Assembly: GCA_963844695.1 (NCBI GenBank)
Contig: CAWJPL010000007.1
Location: forward strand, 221,098 to 285,097
Length of the DNA: 64,000 nucleotides
Origin: RYN-230 sp963844695
GTDB lineage: Bacteria; Actinomycetota; Actinomycetes; Streptosporangiales; Streptosporangiaceae
Reading direction: 5' to 3'
Below the pieces are notes generated by a model. The model was not told the origin of the DNA. It worked only from the letters and a program-made list of their open reading frames with translations, and searched no databases. The translations under genes were made by a program, and so were the position numbers. How positions within the stretch are numbered: the first letter of the stretch is position 1; each line of letters starts with the position of its first letter. Below are positions 26,701 through 35,195 of the stretch, one piece after another.

Positions 26701-27286
26701 GGCGGGGGCGGCGGGAGAACAGTCCCGGGCGGCGGGGCCGCGGCGTCCGGACGTGGATGCGTCCCAGCAGCGCCAGCGTGTGCAGCTCGATCACCGGCCT
26801 GCCCGGCGGGACCAGCGGCTCCGGGCGGGGTTCTGGCCGGGTCCCGGGCAGCGCCTCGGAGAGGTTGCGGGTGATGACCGTGACCCCGGCTGGCACCAGC
26901 AGGTTCACCTGGCCGCCGAGCGCGGTGACGTACATCTGGGTGCGCTGTCCCTGCAGCAGCGCTTCCCGCAGGTCCAGCACGACCTGGCCGCCGATCGCGG
27001 TCACCACCAGCCGGTCCGGCACCACCCACCGGCCGCTGCGCCGCTCGGTCGCGAAGAAGGCGGTCACCGTGCGCGAGTTGTCCAGCCGCAGCGGCTGGGC
27101 TCCGGGCAGGGCCAGGTCCTCCGTCAGCACGGCCAGATCACCGAGAGTCCGGGCGGTATAGGCCCGTTGCACGCGGTGGGCGTGCTCTTCCAGCGTGATC
27201 CGGCCGTCGCCGGCCGCCTGGGCAAGCAGGGTCACCACGCGCTCCCGGTCAGCGTCCGAGGCGCGCAGGTCACGCGGACTAGGCAC
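26696..27286 (-). CDS. DUF1707 domain protein
   Basis: 196 aa. The N-terminal ~55 residues (LRASDADRERVVTLLAQAAG, DGRITLEEHAHRVQRAYTAR) are the DUF1707 SHOCT-like segment common in actinobacteria. The C-terminal part (LVVTAIGGQVVLDLREALL, MYVTALGGQVNLLVPAGVTV) has repeated beta-strand GGQV motifs like cell-wall-active antibiotic response proteins. No membrane segment is evident. Probably a regulator or envelope stress factor by family resemblance. Confidence 0.75.
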   Translation of the reverse strand: MPSPRDLRASDADRERVVTLLAQAAGDGRITLEEHAHRVQRAYTARTLGDLAVLTEDLALPGAQPLRLDNSRTVTAFFATERRSGRWVVPDRLVVTAIGGQVVLDLREALLQGQRTQMYVTALGGQVNLLVPAGVTVITRNLSEALPGTRPEPRPEPLVPPGRPVIELHTLALLGRIHVRTPRPRRPGLFSRRPRP

Positions 27287-27374
27287 GGGGGCTCACCCTC
27301 TGACGATAGCCGCCTTGACGCCCAGACGGCGCGATCCCTACCCTGACCGCACGGACCGAGCCTGGGAGCGGCAC

Positions 27375-28625
27375 ATGGAGCTGGACGGCACGGATCCGCA
27401 GAGCCGGGAACGGCGCGGGCGGATGGCGACCAGCGCCGCGTTCTTCGTCCAGGGCCTGTGCTTCGCGGTGGTGGTCACCCGCGTCTCGGTCCTGCAGAAC
27501 AAATTCCACCTGTCCAACGGGCAGCTCACCCTGGTCCTGCTCATCGTGCCGGTCATCGCCGGGGTCGGCAGCGTGATCTCCGGCCCGCTGGCCGCCCGGC
27601 TGGGCAGCGGCATGGTGCTGCGCGTCGCCCAGCCGCTGGTCTGCCTGAGCCTGCCGGCCATCGGATTCGCCAGCACCCGGCCGGAGCTGTACCTCTCGGT
27701 GGGCCTGTTCGGGCTGTTCCTCGGCGCGGTGGACGCGACCATGAACATGCAGGGCGCGATCACCGAGAAACGCTACGGGTACAGCGTCATCAACGGCTTC
27801 TACGGCTTCTGGAGCGCGGCCGGGATCCTCGGCGGGCTGTGGAACGCGGCCGCCGGGAAGCTCGGCCTGTCCCTGGGCGTGGCGTTCACGATCGCCGGTC
27901 TCGCCGGGCTGGCCGTCGCGCTGGTCCTCGGGCGCAGCCTGTTCGGCAAGGAAGCCGACGTCGCGCCGCCGTCGGAGGCGGCCGCGAAGAAGGCGGGCAT
28001 CCAGATCCCGTGGCGGCCGATCATCCTCATCGGCGTGGCCATGTGCTGCATGTACATCGGGGACGCTTCGGTGTCCAACTACAGCTCGGTCTACATGTCC
28101 AAGGTGCAGCACGGCGGCAAGGCGCTGCTCCCGCTGGCGTACGCGGCCTACCAGACGCTGATGCTGGTGGGCCGGGTCTTCGGTGACCGCACGGTGCGGC
28201 GCTTCGGCGCGGCGGCGGTGGTCCGGACCGGGGCGGTGGTCGCCGGGCTGGGGCTGCTGGGCGTGGTGCTGGCCCCGACCCCGGCCCTGGCCATCGCCGC
28301 CTTCGCCCTCACCGGCCTGGGATTCTGCGTGGTGCCGCCGATGTGCTTCTCGGCCACCTCGAAGCTCGACCCGACCGGATCGGGCATCGCCATCTCACGG
28401 GTTAATTTGTTCAATTACGCCGGCTTCGTGCTCGGCGCCGCCCTGGTCGGCGGGATCGCGGGCGCGGTCGGTGGTTCGGCAGGCTGGCGGGCCGCGTACG
28501 CCGCGCCGCTGGTGCTGACGCTGGTCATCGTCGCGCTGGCCAGCGGGTTCGAGCCGGGCCGGGCGCGCGGAGCGCGAAGCGAGACGGCGAGCGCCGCGGA
28601 GGCCGGCTCCGCCGCGTCCGGCTGA
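27375..28625 (+). CDS. MFS transporter (12 helices)
   Basis: 416 aa from the ATG at 27375, with GGGAGCGG upstream. The first helix is AAFFVQGLCFAVVVTRVSVL; GLFLGAVDATMNMQGAITEK and RVFGDRTVRRFG are typical of the sugar/fucose-like or YbjJ-like MFS branch. A central loop rich in Ala/Lys divides the two six-helix halves. The substrate is unknown. Divergent from the DUF1707 gene. Confidence 0.8.
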   Translation: MELDGTDPQSRERRGRMATSAAFFVQGLCFAVVVTRVSVLQNKFHLSNGQLTLVLLIVPVIAGVGSVISGPLAARLGSGMVLRVAQPLVCLSLPAIGFASTRPELYLSVGLFGLFLGAVDATMNMQGAITEKRYGYSVINGFYGFWSAAGILGGLWNAAAGKLGLSLGVAFTIAGLAGLAVALVLGRSLFGKEADVAPPSEAAAKKAGIQIPWRPIILIGVAMCCMYIGDASVSNYSSVYMSKVQHGGKALLPLAYAAYQTLMLVGRVFGDRTVRRFGAAAVVRTGAVVAGLGLLGVVLAPTPALAIAAFALTGLGFCVVPPMCFSATSKLDPTGSGIAISRVNLFNYAGFVLGAALVGGIAGAVGGSAGWRAAYAAPLVLTLVIVALASGFEPGRARGARSETASAAEAGSAASG

Positions 28626-28763
28626 TTCGGCCGCTGACCTCGCCGGGCTGCGTCCGGCGGGCCTCTCCCGGCTTCCTGCGCCGCTAGGCAGGGCCAGGGA
28701 AGCCTGTTAGCTTGCCGCTAGCAGCTACTTTGCCTCTGGCAACTATCAGCGCGAGGGGGCCGC

Positions 28764-30521
28764 GTGGGCGAGTCGGCGAACGGCCAGATACCGGCGCAGG
28801 CGCGCGGAGACCGCTACAAGTGGGTGGCGCTGTCCAACACCACGCTGGGCATGCTCTCCGCGACGGTCAACGCGTCCATCGTCATCATTTCGCTGCCCGC
28901 CATCTTCCGCGGCATCCACCTCAACCCGCTGACCACCGGCAACGTGAGCTACCTGCTCTGGATGCTGATGGGGTACCTGGTGGTCTCCGCGGTCCTGGTG
29001 GTGACGCTGGGCCGGCTCGGCGACATCTACGGCCGGGTGCGGATGTACAACCTGGGCTTCACCGTGTTCGCGCTTGGCGCGCTGGCCTTGCCGTTCGACC
29101 CGCTGTACGGGCCGGGCGGCGCGCTATGGCTGATCGGCTGGCGGGTGGTGCAGGCGACCGGCGGGGCCATGCTGATGGCCAACTCCCCCGCCATCCTGAC
29201 CGACGCGTTCCCCGCCGACCAGCGCGGCACCGCGATGGGCATCAACCAGGTCGCGGGGATCTCCGGCACGTTCATCGGGCTGATCCTGGGCGGCATCCTG
29301 GCCGCAGTGGACTGGCGGCTGGTGTTCATCGTGTCGGTGCCGATCGGCGTGGGCGGGGCCATCTGGTCCTACCTGAGCCTGCAGGAGCGGGGGATCAGGA
29401 CCAGGTCCCGGATCGACTGGCTCGGCAACGTGACGTTCGCGCTCGGCCTGATCGGGCTGCTCACCGGGATCACCTACGGCATCCAGCCCTACGGCGGGCA
29501 CGTGATGGGCTGGACCAGCCCGGTCGTGCTGACCGGGCTGATCGGCGGGGTGGTGCTGCTGGTCGCGTTCTGCTTCATCGAACTGCGGGTGGAAAGCCCC
29601 ATGTTCGACCTGCGGCTGCTGCGGATCCGGGCGTTCGCGGCGGGTAACGCGGCCACCCTGCTCGCCTCGATAGCCCGGGGCGGCCTGCAGTTCATGCTGA
29701 TCATCTGGCTGCAGGGCATCTGGCTCATCCTGCACGGCTACAACTACAAGGACACGCCGCTGTGGTCCGGCATCTACCTGCTGCCGCTCACCTTCGGGTT
29801 CATCGTGGCCGGGCCCGTCTCCGGCTGGCTGTCGGACCGGCACGGGGCCCGGTGGCTCGCGTCCGGAGGCCTGCTGGTCTCCGCGGCCGCGTTCGCCGGC
29901 CTGCTGCTGATCCCCACAGACTTCCAGTACGTGACCTTCGGGACGCTCATCTTCGTGGCCGGCGCAGGCATGGGCCTGTTCTCCGCGCCCAACGCGGCCG
30001 CGATCATGAGCAGCGTGCCCGCGCGGCAGCGCGGAGCGGCGTCCGGCATGCTCGCCACCTTCCAGAACTCCGGGTTCGTGCTGTCCATCGGCATCTTCTT
30101 CTCGCTGATGATCGTGGGCCTGTCCAGCACGCTGCCGACCACGCTGACCCAGGGCCTGATGTCCCAGGGAGTGCCCGCGGCGCTGGCTCATCAGGTCGGC
30201 CAGACCCCGCCGGTGGCGAGCCTGTTCGCCACGTTCCTGGGCTACAACCCGATCCATGAGCTGCTCGCCCCCACCGGCGTGCTGGCCCATCTGCCCAGCC
30301 ACAACGTGGCCACCCTCACCGGCAAGCAGTTCTTCCCGCTGCTGATCGCCGGGCCGTTCCACCACGGGCTGGTCATCGTGTTCAGCATGGCCATCACCGT
30401 GCTGGTCATCGCGGCGGGCGCCTCACTGCTGCGCGGCGGCCGCTACGTGTACGACGAGGCCGCCGCCCAGCAGACCCCGCCCCAGGCAGCGTCACCGGCA
30501 GCGCACAACGCACCGCGCTGA
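28764..30521 (+). CDS. MFS drug/H+ antiporter, DHA2 type (14 helices)
   Basis: 585 aa from a GTG with GAGGGG upstream. Motif A-like GRLGDIYGRVRMYNLGF, then WRVVQATGGAMLMANSPAIL and WRLVFIVSVPIGVGGAIW are typical of the EmrB/QacA family, which exports lipophilic compounds. A long extracytoplasmic loop lies before the last helices. The MarR gene downstream on the same strand and the DrrAB-like pair make this a multidrug export neighbourhood. Confidence 0.85.
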   Translation: MGESANGQIPAQARGDRYKWVALSNTTLGMLSATVNASIVIISLPAIFRGIHLNPLTTGNVSYLLWMLMGYLVVSAVLVVTLGRLGDIYGRVRMYNLGFTVFALGALALPFDPLYGPGGALWLIGWRVVQATGGAMLMANSPAILTDAFPADQRGTAMGINQVAGISGTFIGLILGGILAAVDWRLVFIVSVPIGVGGAIWSYLSLQERGIRTRSRIDWLGNVTFALGLIGLLTGITYGIQPYGGHVMGWTSPVVLTGLIGGVVLLVAFCFIELRVESPMFDLRLLRIRAFAAGNAATLLASIARGGLQFMLIIWLQGIWLILHGYNYKDTPLWSGIYLLPLTFGFIVAGPVSGWLSDRHGARWLASGGLLVSAAAFAGLLLIPTDFQYVTFGTLIFVAGAGMGLFSAPNAAAIMSSVPARQRGAASGMLATFQNSGFVLSIGIFFSLMIVGLSSTLPTTLTQGLMSQGVPAALAHQVGQTPPVASLFATFLGYNPIHELLAPTGVLAHLPSHNVATLTGKQFFPLLIAGPFHHGLVIVFSMAITVLVIAAGASLLRGGRYVYDEAAAQQTPPQAASPAAHNAPR

Positions 30522-30598
30522 CGGGTTCGGCGGCGGCGTAAGAAGCGCCGCGCTGACGGGTTCGCGGCGACCCGGTAGCGAGCGGGCCCAGCGGTAAA

Positions 30599-30604
30599 TA
30601 TAGT
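30599..30604 (+). promoter_or_regulatory. Predicted -10 box for the marR gene (leaderless)
   Basis: TATAGT ends 7 nt before the GTG at 30612, so the transcript would start at or next to the start codon. No ribosome-binding site precedes the GTG, which fits a leaderless mRNA. Confidence 0.45.
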
Positions 30605-30611
30605 TAGCTCT

Positions 30612-31274
30612 GTGAACGATATAGAGGTGCTCCGCGAGGCGGAGCAGACCGCGCGGCGGGCCGAGGCGGCCGAGCTGCTGGCCGCGATCAGCGCGGTCCG
30701 GCGGACCAGCCGCCGCGCCGTCCGGCACGCCTGGGCCACCGATCCGCTGCCAACCGCGCAGAGCGAGCTGCTCCGGCTGATCGCCTCCCGGCCGGGTATC
30801 TGCGTCGCGGACGCCGCACACGACCTGCGGCTGGCCCCGAACACGGTCAGCACCCTGGTGGGGCGCCTGGCCGAGCAGGACCTGCTGCGCCGCGAACGAT
30901 CGCTGCCGGACAGCCGGTCGGTCCGGCTCACCATCACCGAGAAGGCCCGCCGGCGGCTCGCGGAGTGGCGCGACCTGCGGGCCGAGCTGGCCAGCGAGGT
31001 CCTGGCCACGCTGCCCGAAGCCGACCGGCGCGCGCTGGCCGGCGCGATCCCAGCCCTGGTCCGCCTGGCCGAGCGGATGGAGCCCGAGCGGACGGAGCCC
31101 GATCGACGGAGCCCGAGAGGATGGAACACCGATGAGCCCAGAACCCGGCGGGGCCCTGACCTTCGGGGCCCAGACCTCCGGGGCACGGCCCAGCCCGCCC
31201 GCGGGGGGCGCGGCGGCTCTCTCCGTGGCCGGGCCCGCGGTCAACTGCGCCGGCGTCACCTACCGGTTCGGTGA
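30612..31274 (+). CDS. MarR-family transcriptional regulator, probably with altered C-terminus
   Basis: The winged helix is clear: SELLRLIASRPGICVADAAH, LRLAPNTVSTLVGRLAEQDL and RRERSLPDSRSVRLTITEKA. The family domain ends near residue 155. The remaining ~60 residues are Arg/Gly-rich and overlap the ABC ATPase gene by 143 nt. In another frame a TGA overlaps the ATPase ATG as ATGA (31132-31135), the normal arrangement, so a single-base indel just before 31130 probably removed the natural stop. Likely controls the DrrAB-like exporter. Confidence 0.75.
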   Translation: MNDIEVLREAEQTARRAEAAELLAAISAVRRTSRRAVRHAWATDPLPTAQSELLRLIASRPGICVADAAHDLRLAPNTVSTLVGRLAEQDLLRRERSLPDSRSVRLTITEKARRRLAEWRDLRAELASEVLATLPEADRRALAGAIPALVRLAERMEPERTEPDRRSPRGWNTDEPRTRRGPDLRGPDLRGTAQPARGGRGGSLRGRARGQLRRRHLPVR

Positions 31275-32034
31275 CCACGTCGCGGTAGACCACGTGGACC
31301 TGACGATCCAGCCTGGCGAGACCTTCGGCCTGCTCGGCCCCAACGGCGCGGGCAAGACGACCACGATCCGGATGCTGGTCACGCTGCTCAAGCCGATGGA
31401 CGGCCGGATCAGCGTGTTCGGCGCGGACGCTGCCTCCCAGCCCATGCGGGTCCGCCGGATGATCGGCTACGTACCGCAGCTGCTGTCCGCCGACGGGTCG
31501 CTGACCGGCCGGGAGAACGTGGAGCTGTTCGCCCGGCTGTTCGACGTGCCGCGCAGCCGCCGGCGGGCGCTGGTGGAGGAGGCGCTGGCCGCGATGGGCC
31601 TGACCGAGCCGGCCGGGCGCCTGGTGAAGACCTACTCCGGCGGGATGGTGCGGCGGCTGGAACTCGCCCAGGCACTGGTCAACGCGCCCCGGCTGCTGGT
31701 ACTCGACGAGCCCACGGTGGGCCTGGACCCGATCGCCCGCACGGACGTCTGGGACCACATCACCCGGCTGCGCGAGCGGGCCGGGATGACGGTGCTGATG
31801 ACCACGCATCACATGGAAGAAGCCGACCTGTACTGCGACCGCGTCTCGCTCATGCACAGCGGCCGGGTGCAGGCCACCGACAGCCCGGCGAACCTGAAGG
31901 CCCTGCTCGGGCCGGACGCCTCGCTGGACGAGGTATTCCGCCACTTCACCGGCGGGACCCTGGACGACGACACCGAGAAGGGAGGCATCCGTGACGTCCG
32001 TCGCGCCCGGCGCACCGCCCGCCGTCTCGGTTGA
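31132..32034 (+). CDS. ABC exporter ATPase, DrrA-like
   Basis: 300 aa. Walker A GLLGPNGAGKTTTIRML, Q-loop YVPQLLSADGSLTGREN, signature YSGGMVRRLELAQAL, Walker B LLVLDEPTVGLDP and the switch TTHHMEEAD. The C-terminal tail GGIRDVRRARRTARRLG is typical of daunorubicin-resistance-type ATPases. The ATG at 31132 has GAGAGG upstream. It overlaps the permease by 44 nt. Confidence 0.9.
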   Translation: MSPEPGGALTFGAQTSGARPSPPAGGAAALSVAGPAVNCAGVTYRFGDHVAVDHVDLTIQPGETFGLLGPNGAGKTTTIRMLVTLLKPMDGRISVFGADAASQPMRVRRMIGYVPQLLSADGSLTGRENVELFARLFDVPRSRRRALVEEALAAMGLTEPAGRLVKTYSGGMVRRLELAQALVNAPRLLVLDEPTVGLDPIARTDVWDHITRLRERAGMTVLMTTHHMEEADLYCDRVSLMHSGRVQATDSPANLKALLGPDASLDEVFRHFTGGTLDDDTEKGGIRDVRRARRTARRLG

Positions 32035-32830
32035 CTATGGTCCCGCGCCCAGCGCGCGGGTGGGCCTGGCCCAGCTGGCCAGCCGGATGGTCACGCTGTG
32101 CTGGGTCGAGCTGCGCAAGCTGCGGCACGACCGTACGGAGCTGTACACCCGGGCCATCCAGCCCGCGCTCTGGCTGATCATCTTCGGCGAGACGTTCAAC
32201 AGGATCCATGCCATCCGGACGCCGCACGGAATCTCCTATCTCGCCTACCTCGCGCCCGGGATCCTGGCCCAGTCGGCCCTGTTCGTGTCGATCTTCTACG
32301 GCATCCAGATCATCTGGGAACGGGACGCGGGGGTGCTGGCCAAGCTCATGGTGACGCCCACCCCCCGGTCCGCGCTGATCACCGGCAAGGCGTTCGCGGC
32401 GGGGGTGCGGTCGATCGTCCAGGCCGCGGCCGTGGTGGTGCTGTCGGCCATCCTCGGCGTCGCGCTGACCCACAACCCGCTGAAACTGCTGGCCACCGCC
32501 TGCGTGGTGGTGCTGGGCTCGGCGTTCTTCTCCTGCCTGTCGATGTCGATCGCGGGCGTGGCGCTGAACCGGGACCGGCTGATGGGTATCGGGCAGGCGA
32601 TCACCATGCCGCTGTTCTTCAGCTCCAACGCGCTGTACCCAACCGCCCTGATGCCGGGCTGGCTGCAGGCGATCAGCAAGGTCAACCCGCTGTCCTACGA
32701 GGTGGACGCGCTGCGCGGGCTGCTCATCGGGGTGCCGACCAACCTGGCGCTGGACGTGGGCGTGCTGATAGGCGCCGCCGTCGCAGGCATAGTCGTGGCC
32801 TCCGCCCTGCTCCCCCGCCTGGCCAAATAA
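31991..32830 (+). CDS. ABC-2 type exporter permease, DrrB-like
   Basis: 279 aa with six predicted helices. The ABC-2 pattern includes RAIQPALWLIIFGETFNRI, YLAPGILAQSALFVSIFYG, VLAKLMVTPTPRSALITGK, and LFFSSNALYPTALMPGWLQA before the last helices. It pairs with the ATPase upstream to export a hydrophobic compound or lipid. GTG start at 31991. A strong terminator follows immediately. Confidence 0.9.
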   Translation: MTSVAPGAPPAVSVDYGPAPSARVGLAQLASRMVTLCWVELRKLRHDRTELYTRAIQPALWLIIFGETFNRIHAIRTPHGISYLAYLAPGILAQSALFVSIFYGIQIIWERDAGVLAKLMVTPTPRSALITGKAFAAGVRSIVQAAAVVVLSAILGVALTHNPLKLLATACVVVLGSAFFSCLSMSIAGVALNRDRLMGIGQAITMPLFFSSNALYPTALMPGWLQAISKVNPLSYEVDALRGLLIGVPTNLALDVGVLIGAAVAGIVVASALLPRLAK

Positions 32831-32874
32831 GCCGCCCGCCCGGCAGCGGGAGAGCCCGCTGCCGGGCGGGCGGC
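32831..32874. terminator. Perfect 20-bp hairpin after the DrrB-like gene
   Basis: GCCGCCCGCCCGGCAGCGGG and its exact reverse complement are separated by AGAG. It begins at the base after the permease TAA and lies between convergent genes, so it likely stops transcription from both sides, although there is no T-tract. Confidence 0.8.
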
Positions 32875-32903
32875 ACCGCCGGTCAGCCGGGCGGCACCGC
32901 CGG

Positions 32904-33182
32904 TCAGTCCCGGGGCTCGGGGACCGCGCCCTCGTGCGGCTCGGCCGCCCGGCCCAGCACGGCGCGCAGCAGCGTCTCCGCCGCGTCGGCCGCGGCCCGG
33001 GCGGTGACCGCGTTGGTGTGGGCCCGGTCCAGGGTGCCGAGCGCGATGCAGTCAAAGGCGACCTGGGCGTCGTGCACTGCCAGCTCGAGCTGGCGGGACG
33101 CCTCGTCCAGGCTGATCGCCTGCTCGTCGCTGGTCGGGATCCTCACGGCCTGCTCGTCGCTGCCTGGGATGCTCACGGACAT
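32904..33182 (-). CDS. Small hypothetical protein
   Basis: 92 aa from an ATG at 33182 with AGGAGGGG just upstream, which supports translation. The N-terminus has a near-duplicated SDEQA motif (IPGSDEQAVRIPTSDEQAIS), and the rest is a predicted helical bundle (ASRQLELAVHDAQVAFDCIA, DAAETLLRAVLGRA). No family recognised and no membrane segment. Divergent from fumarase. Confidence 0.55.
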   Translation of the reverse strand: MSVSIPGSDEQAVRIPTSDEQAISLDEASRQLELAVHDAQVAFDCIALGTLDRAHTNAVTARAAADAAETLLRAVLGRAAEPHEGAVPEPRD

Positions 33183-33210
33183 CTCCCCTCCTGTCCCAGA
33201 CCCGCTCTAC

Positions 33211-33257
33211 CGCTGGCTCGGCGGGGCGCGCCGAAGGCGTGTTCCGCCGAGCCAGCG
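33211..33257. promoter_or_regulatory. Perfect 14-bp inverted repeat between divergent genes
   Basis: CGCTGGCTCGGCGG and CCGCCGAGCCAGCG are separated by 19 nt. It lies in the 227-bp divergent region between the small hypothetical gene and fumarase, so it could be a leader structure or a wide operator rather than a terminator. Confidence 0.6.
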
Positions 33258-33409
33258 ACCCGGGGGTCCGGGGGTCGCTCCCCGGACTAGCGCCCGGGAT
33301 GGGACACCTTTACCCGGGCGCAGGCCGGCCATGCAACTCCAGCCGCAATGACTGCCGGCCCGGACCTACCATGAAACGACACCGCCACCAGCACAAGGAC
33401 GAAGACACG

Positions 33410-35053
33410 ATGCCCGAGTTCGCGTACACCGACCTGCTCCCCCTGGGCCCGGACGCTACCGAGTACCGCCTGCTGACCACGGACGGGATCACCAAGCGCC
33501 ACGCGTTCGGCCGGGACTTCCTCGAGGTGGACCCGGAGGTCCTCACGCTGGTCGCCCGCGAGGGCATGCGGGATATCGCGCACCTGCTGCGACCGGGGCA
33601 CCTGCGCCAGCTGCGGGCCATCCTGGACGATCCGGAGGCCAGCCGCAACGACCGTTTCGTGGCCATGGACCTGCTGAAGAACGCGTGCATCGCGGCCGGC
33701 GGGGTGCTGCCCATGTGCCAGGACACCGGGACCGCGATCGTGATGGGCAAGCGCGGCGGGCAGGTACTCACCGACGGCCAGGACGAAGCACACCTCAGCC
33801 GGGGCATCTACGAGGCGTACACCCAGCTGAACCTGCGCTACTCGCAGCTGGCCCCGCTGTCGATGTTCGAGGAGCGGAACACCGGCACGAACCTGCCGGC
33901 CCAGGTCGAGGTGTACGCCACCGCCGGGCAGGAGTACAAGTTCCTGCTCATGGCCAAGGGCGGCGGGTCGGCCAACAAGTCCTTCCTCTACCAGCAGACC
34001 AAAGCGGTGCTGAACCCGGCCGGGCTGCACACCTTCCTGGAAGAGAAGATCCGCTCCCTGGGCACGGCGGCCTGCCCGCCGTACCACCTGGCCATCGTGG
34101 TCGGCGGGACCAGCGCCGAGTACGCGCTGAAGACGGCCAAGTACGCCTCCGCCCGGTACCTGGACACGCTGCCGGCCGGCGGATCGCCCGCCGGGAACGG
34201 GTTCCGTGACCAGGAACTGGAGCAGGAGGTGCTCGAGATCACCCGGAAGATCGGCATCGGCGCCCAGTTCGGCGGCAAGTACTTCTGCCACGACGTGCGG
34301 GTGATCCGGCTGCCACGGCACGGCGCGTCGTGCCCGGTGGCCATCGCGGTCTCGTGTTCCGCCGACCGTCAGGCGCTGGCCAAGATCACGCCGGAAGGCG
34401 TGTACCTGGAGCGGCTGGAAACCGACCCGGCGCAGTACCTCCCGGACACCAGCGAGGACGATCTCGCGGACGACGTGGTCCGCATCGACCTGAACCGGCC
34501 GATGAGCGAGATCCGCGCGGAACTGACCAAGTACCCGGTCGCGACCCGCTTGTCGCTCACCGGGCCGCTGGTCGTCGCGCGCGACATCGCGCACGCCAAG
34601 ATCGCCGAACGGCTGGCGGCAGGCGAGCCGATGCCCGGGTACCTGGCTGATCACCCGGTGTACTACGCCGGCCCGGCCAAGACGCCGGAGGGATATGCCT
34701 CGGGCTCGTTTGGCCCGACGACCGCCGGCCGGATGGACTCCTACGTGGACCAGTTCCAGGCCGCGGGCGGATCGCTGGTCATGCTGGCCAAGGGGAACCG
34801 CTCACCGGCTGTCACCGCGGCCTGCCGCCAGCACGGCGGGTTCTACCTGGGTTCGATCGGTGGCGCGGCGGCCAAGCTGGCCCAGGACTGCATCACCAAG
34901 GTCGAGGTCCTCGAGTACCCGGAACTTGGCATGGAGGCGGTCTGGCGTATCGAGGTCCGCGACTTCCCCGCGTTCATCATCGTGGATGACAAGGGCAACG
35001 ACTTCTTCGCCGAGGAGCCGCAGCCGCCGCTGCTCACCATCGGCACCCGGTAG
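33410..35053 (+). CDS. Fumarate hydratase class I
   Basis: 547 aa from the ATG at 33410, chosen because the family begins MPEFAYTDLLPLG; an ATG at 33371 adds 13 His/Lys-rich residues. Class I fumarases interconvert fumarate and malate with a 4Fe-4S cluster. Cluster cysteines are expected in LPMCQDTGTAIV, near CHDVRVIRLPRHGASC and in the C-terminal half. GGGSANKSFLYQQTKAVLNP and GTTAGRMDSYVDQF-like GPTTAGRMDSYVD are conserved. The frame is intact. Confidence 0.92.
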   Translation: MPEFAYTDLLPLGPDATEYRLLTTDGITKRHAFGRDFLEVDPEVLTLVAREGMRDIAHLLRPGHLRQLRAILDDPEASRNDRFVAMDLLKNACIAAGGVLPMCQDTGTAIVMGKRGGQVLTDGQDEAHLSRGIYEAYTQLNLRYSQLAPLSMFEERNTGTNLPAQVEVYATAGQEYKFLLMAKGGGSANKSFLYQQTKAVLNPAGLHTFLEEKIRSLGTAACPPYHLAIVVGGTSAEYALKTAKYASARYLDTLPAGGSPAGNGFRDQELEQEVLEITRKIGIGAQFGGKYFCHDVRVIRLPRHGASCPVAIAVSCSADRQALAKITPEGVYLERLETDPAQYLPDTSEDDLADDVVRIDLNRPMSEIRAELTKYPVATRLSLTGPLVVARDIAHAKIAERLAAGEPMPGYLADHPVYYAGPAKTPEGYASGSFGPTTAGRMDSYVDQFQAAGGSLVMLAKGNRSPAVTAACRQHGGFYLGSIGGAAAKLAQDCITKVEVLEYPELGMEAVWRIEVRDFPAFIIVDDKGNDFFAEEPQPPLLTIGTR

Positions 35054-35195
35054 CAGGGCAGCCTGGCCCGGTGACGTCCCGGTGACGGCTGGGTGACTGC
35101 CGGGTGATGGGCAGGGAAGGGCCGGCGCGACACACGTGCTATTCTCACCCGCTTCACAGGAATCCCGGTGGATCCCGCGTGTATCGTCCCTTGTC

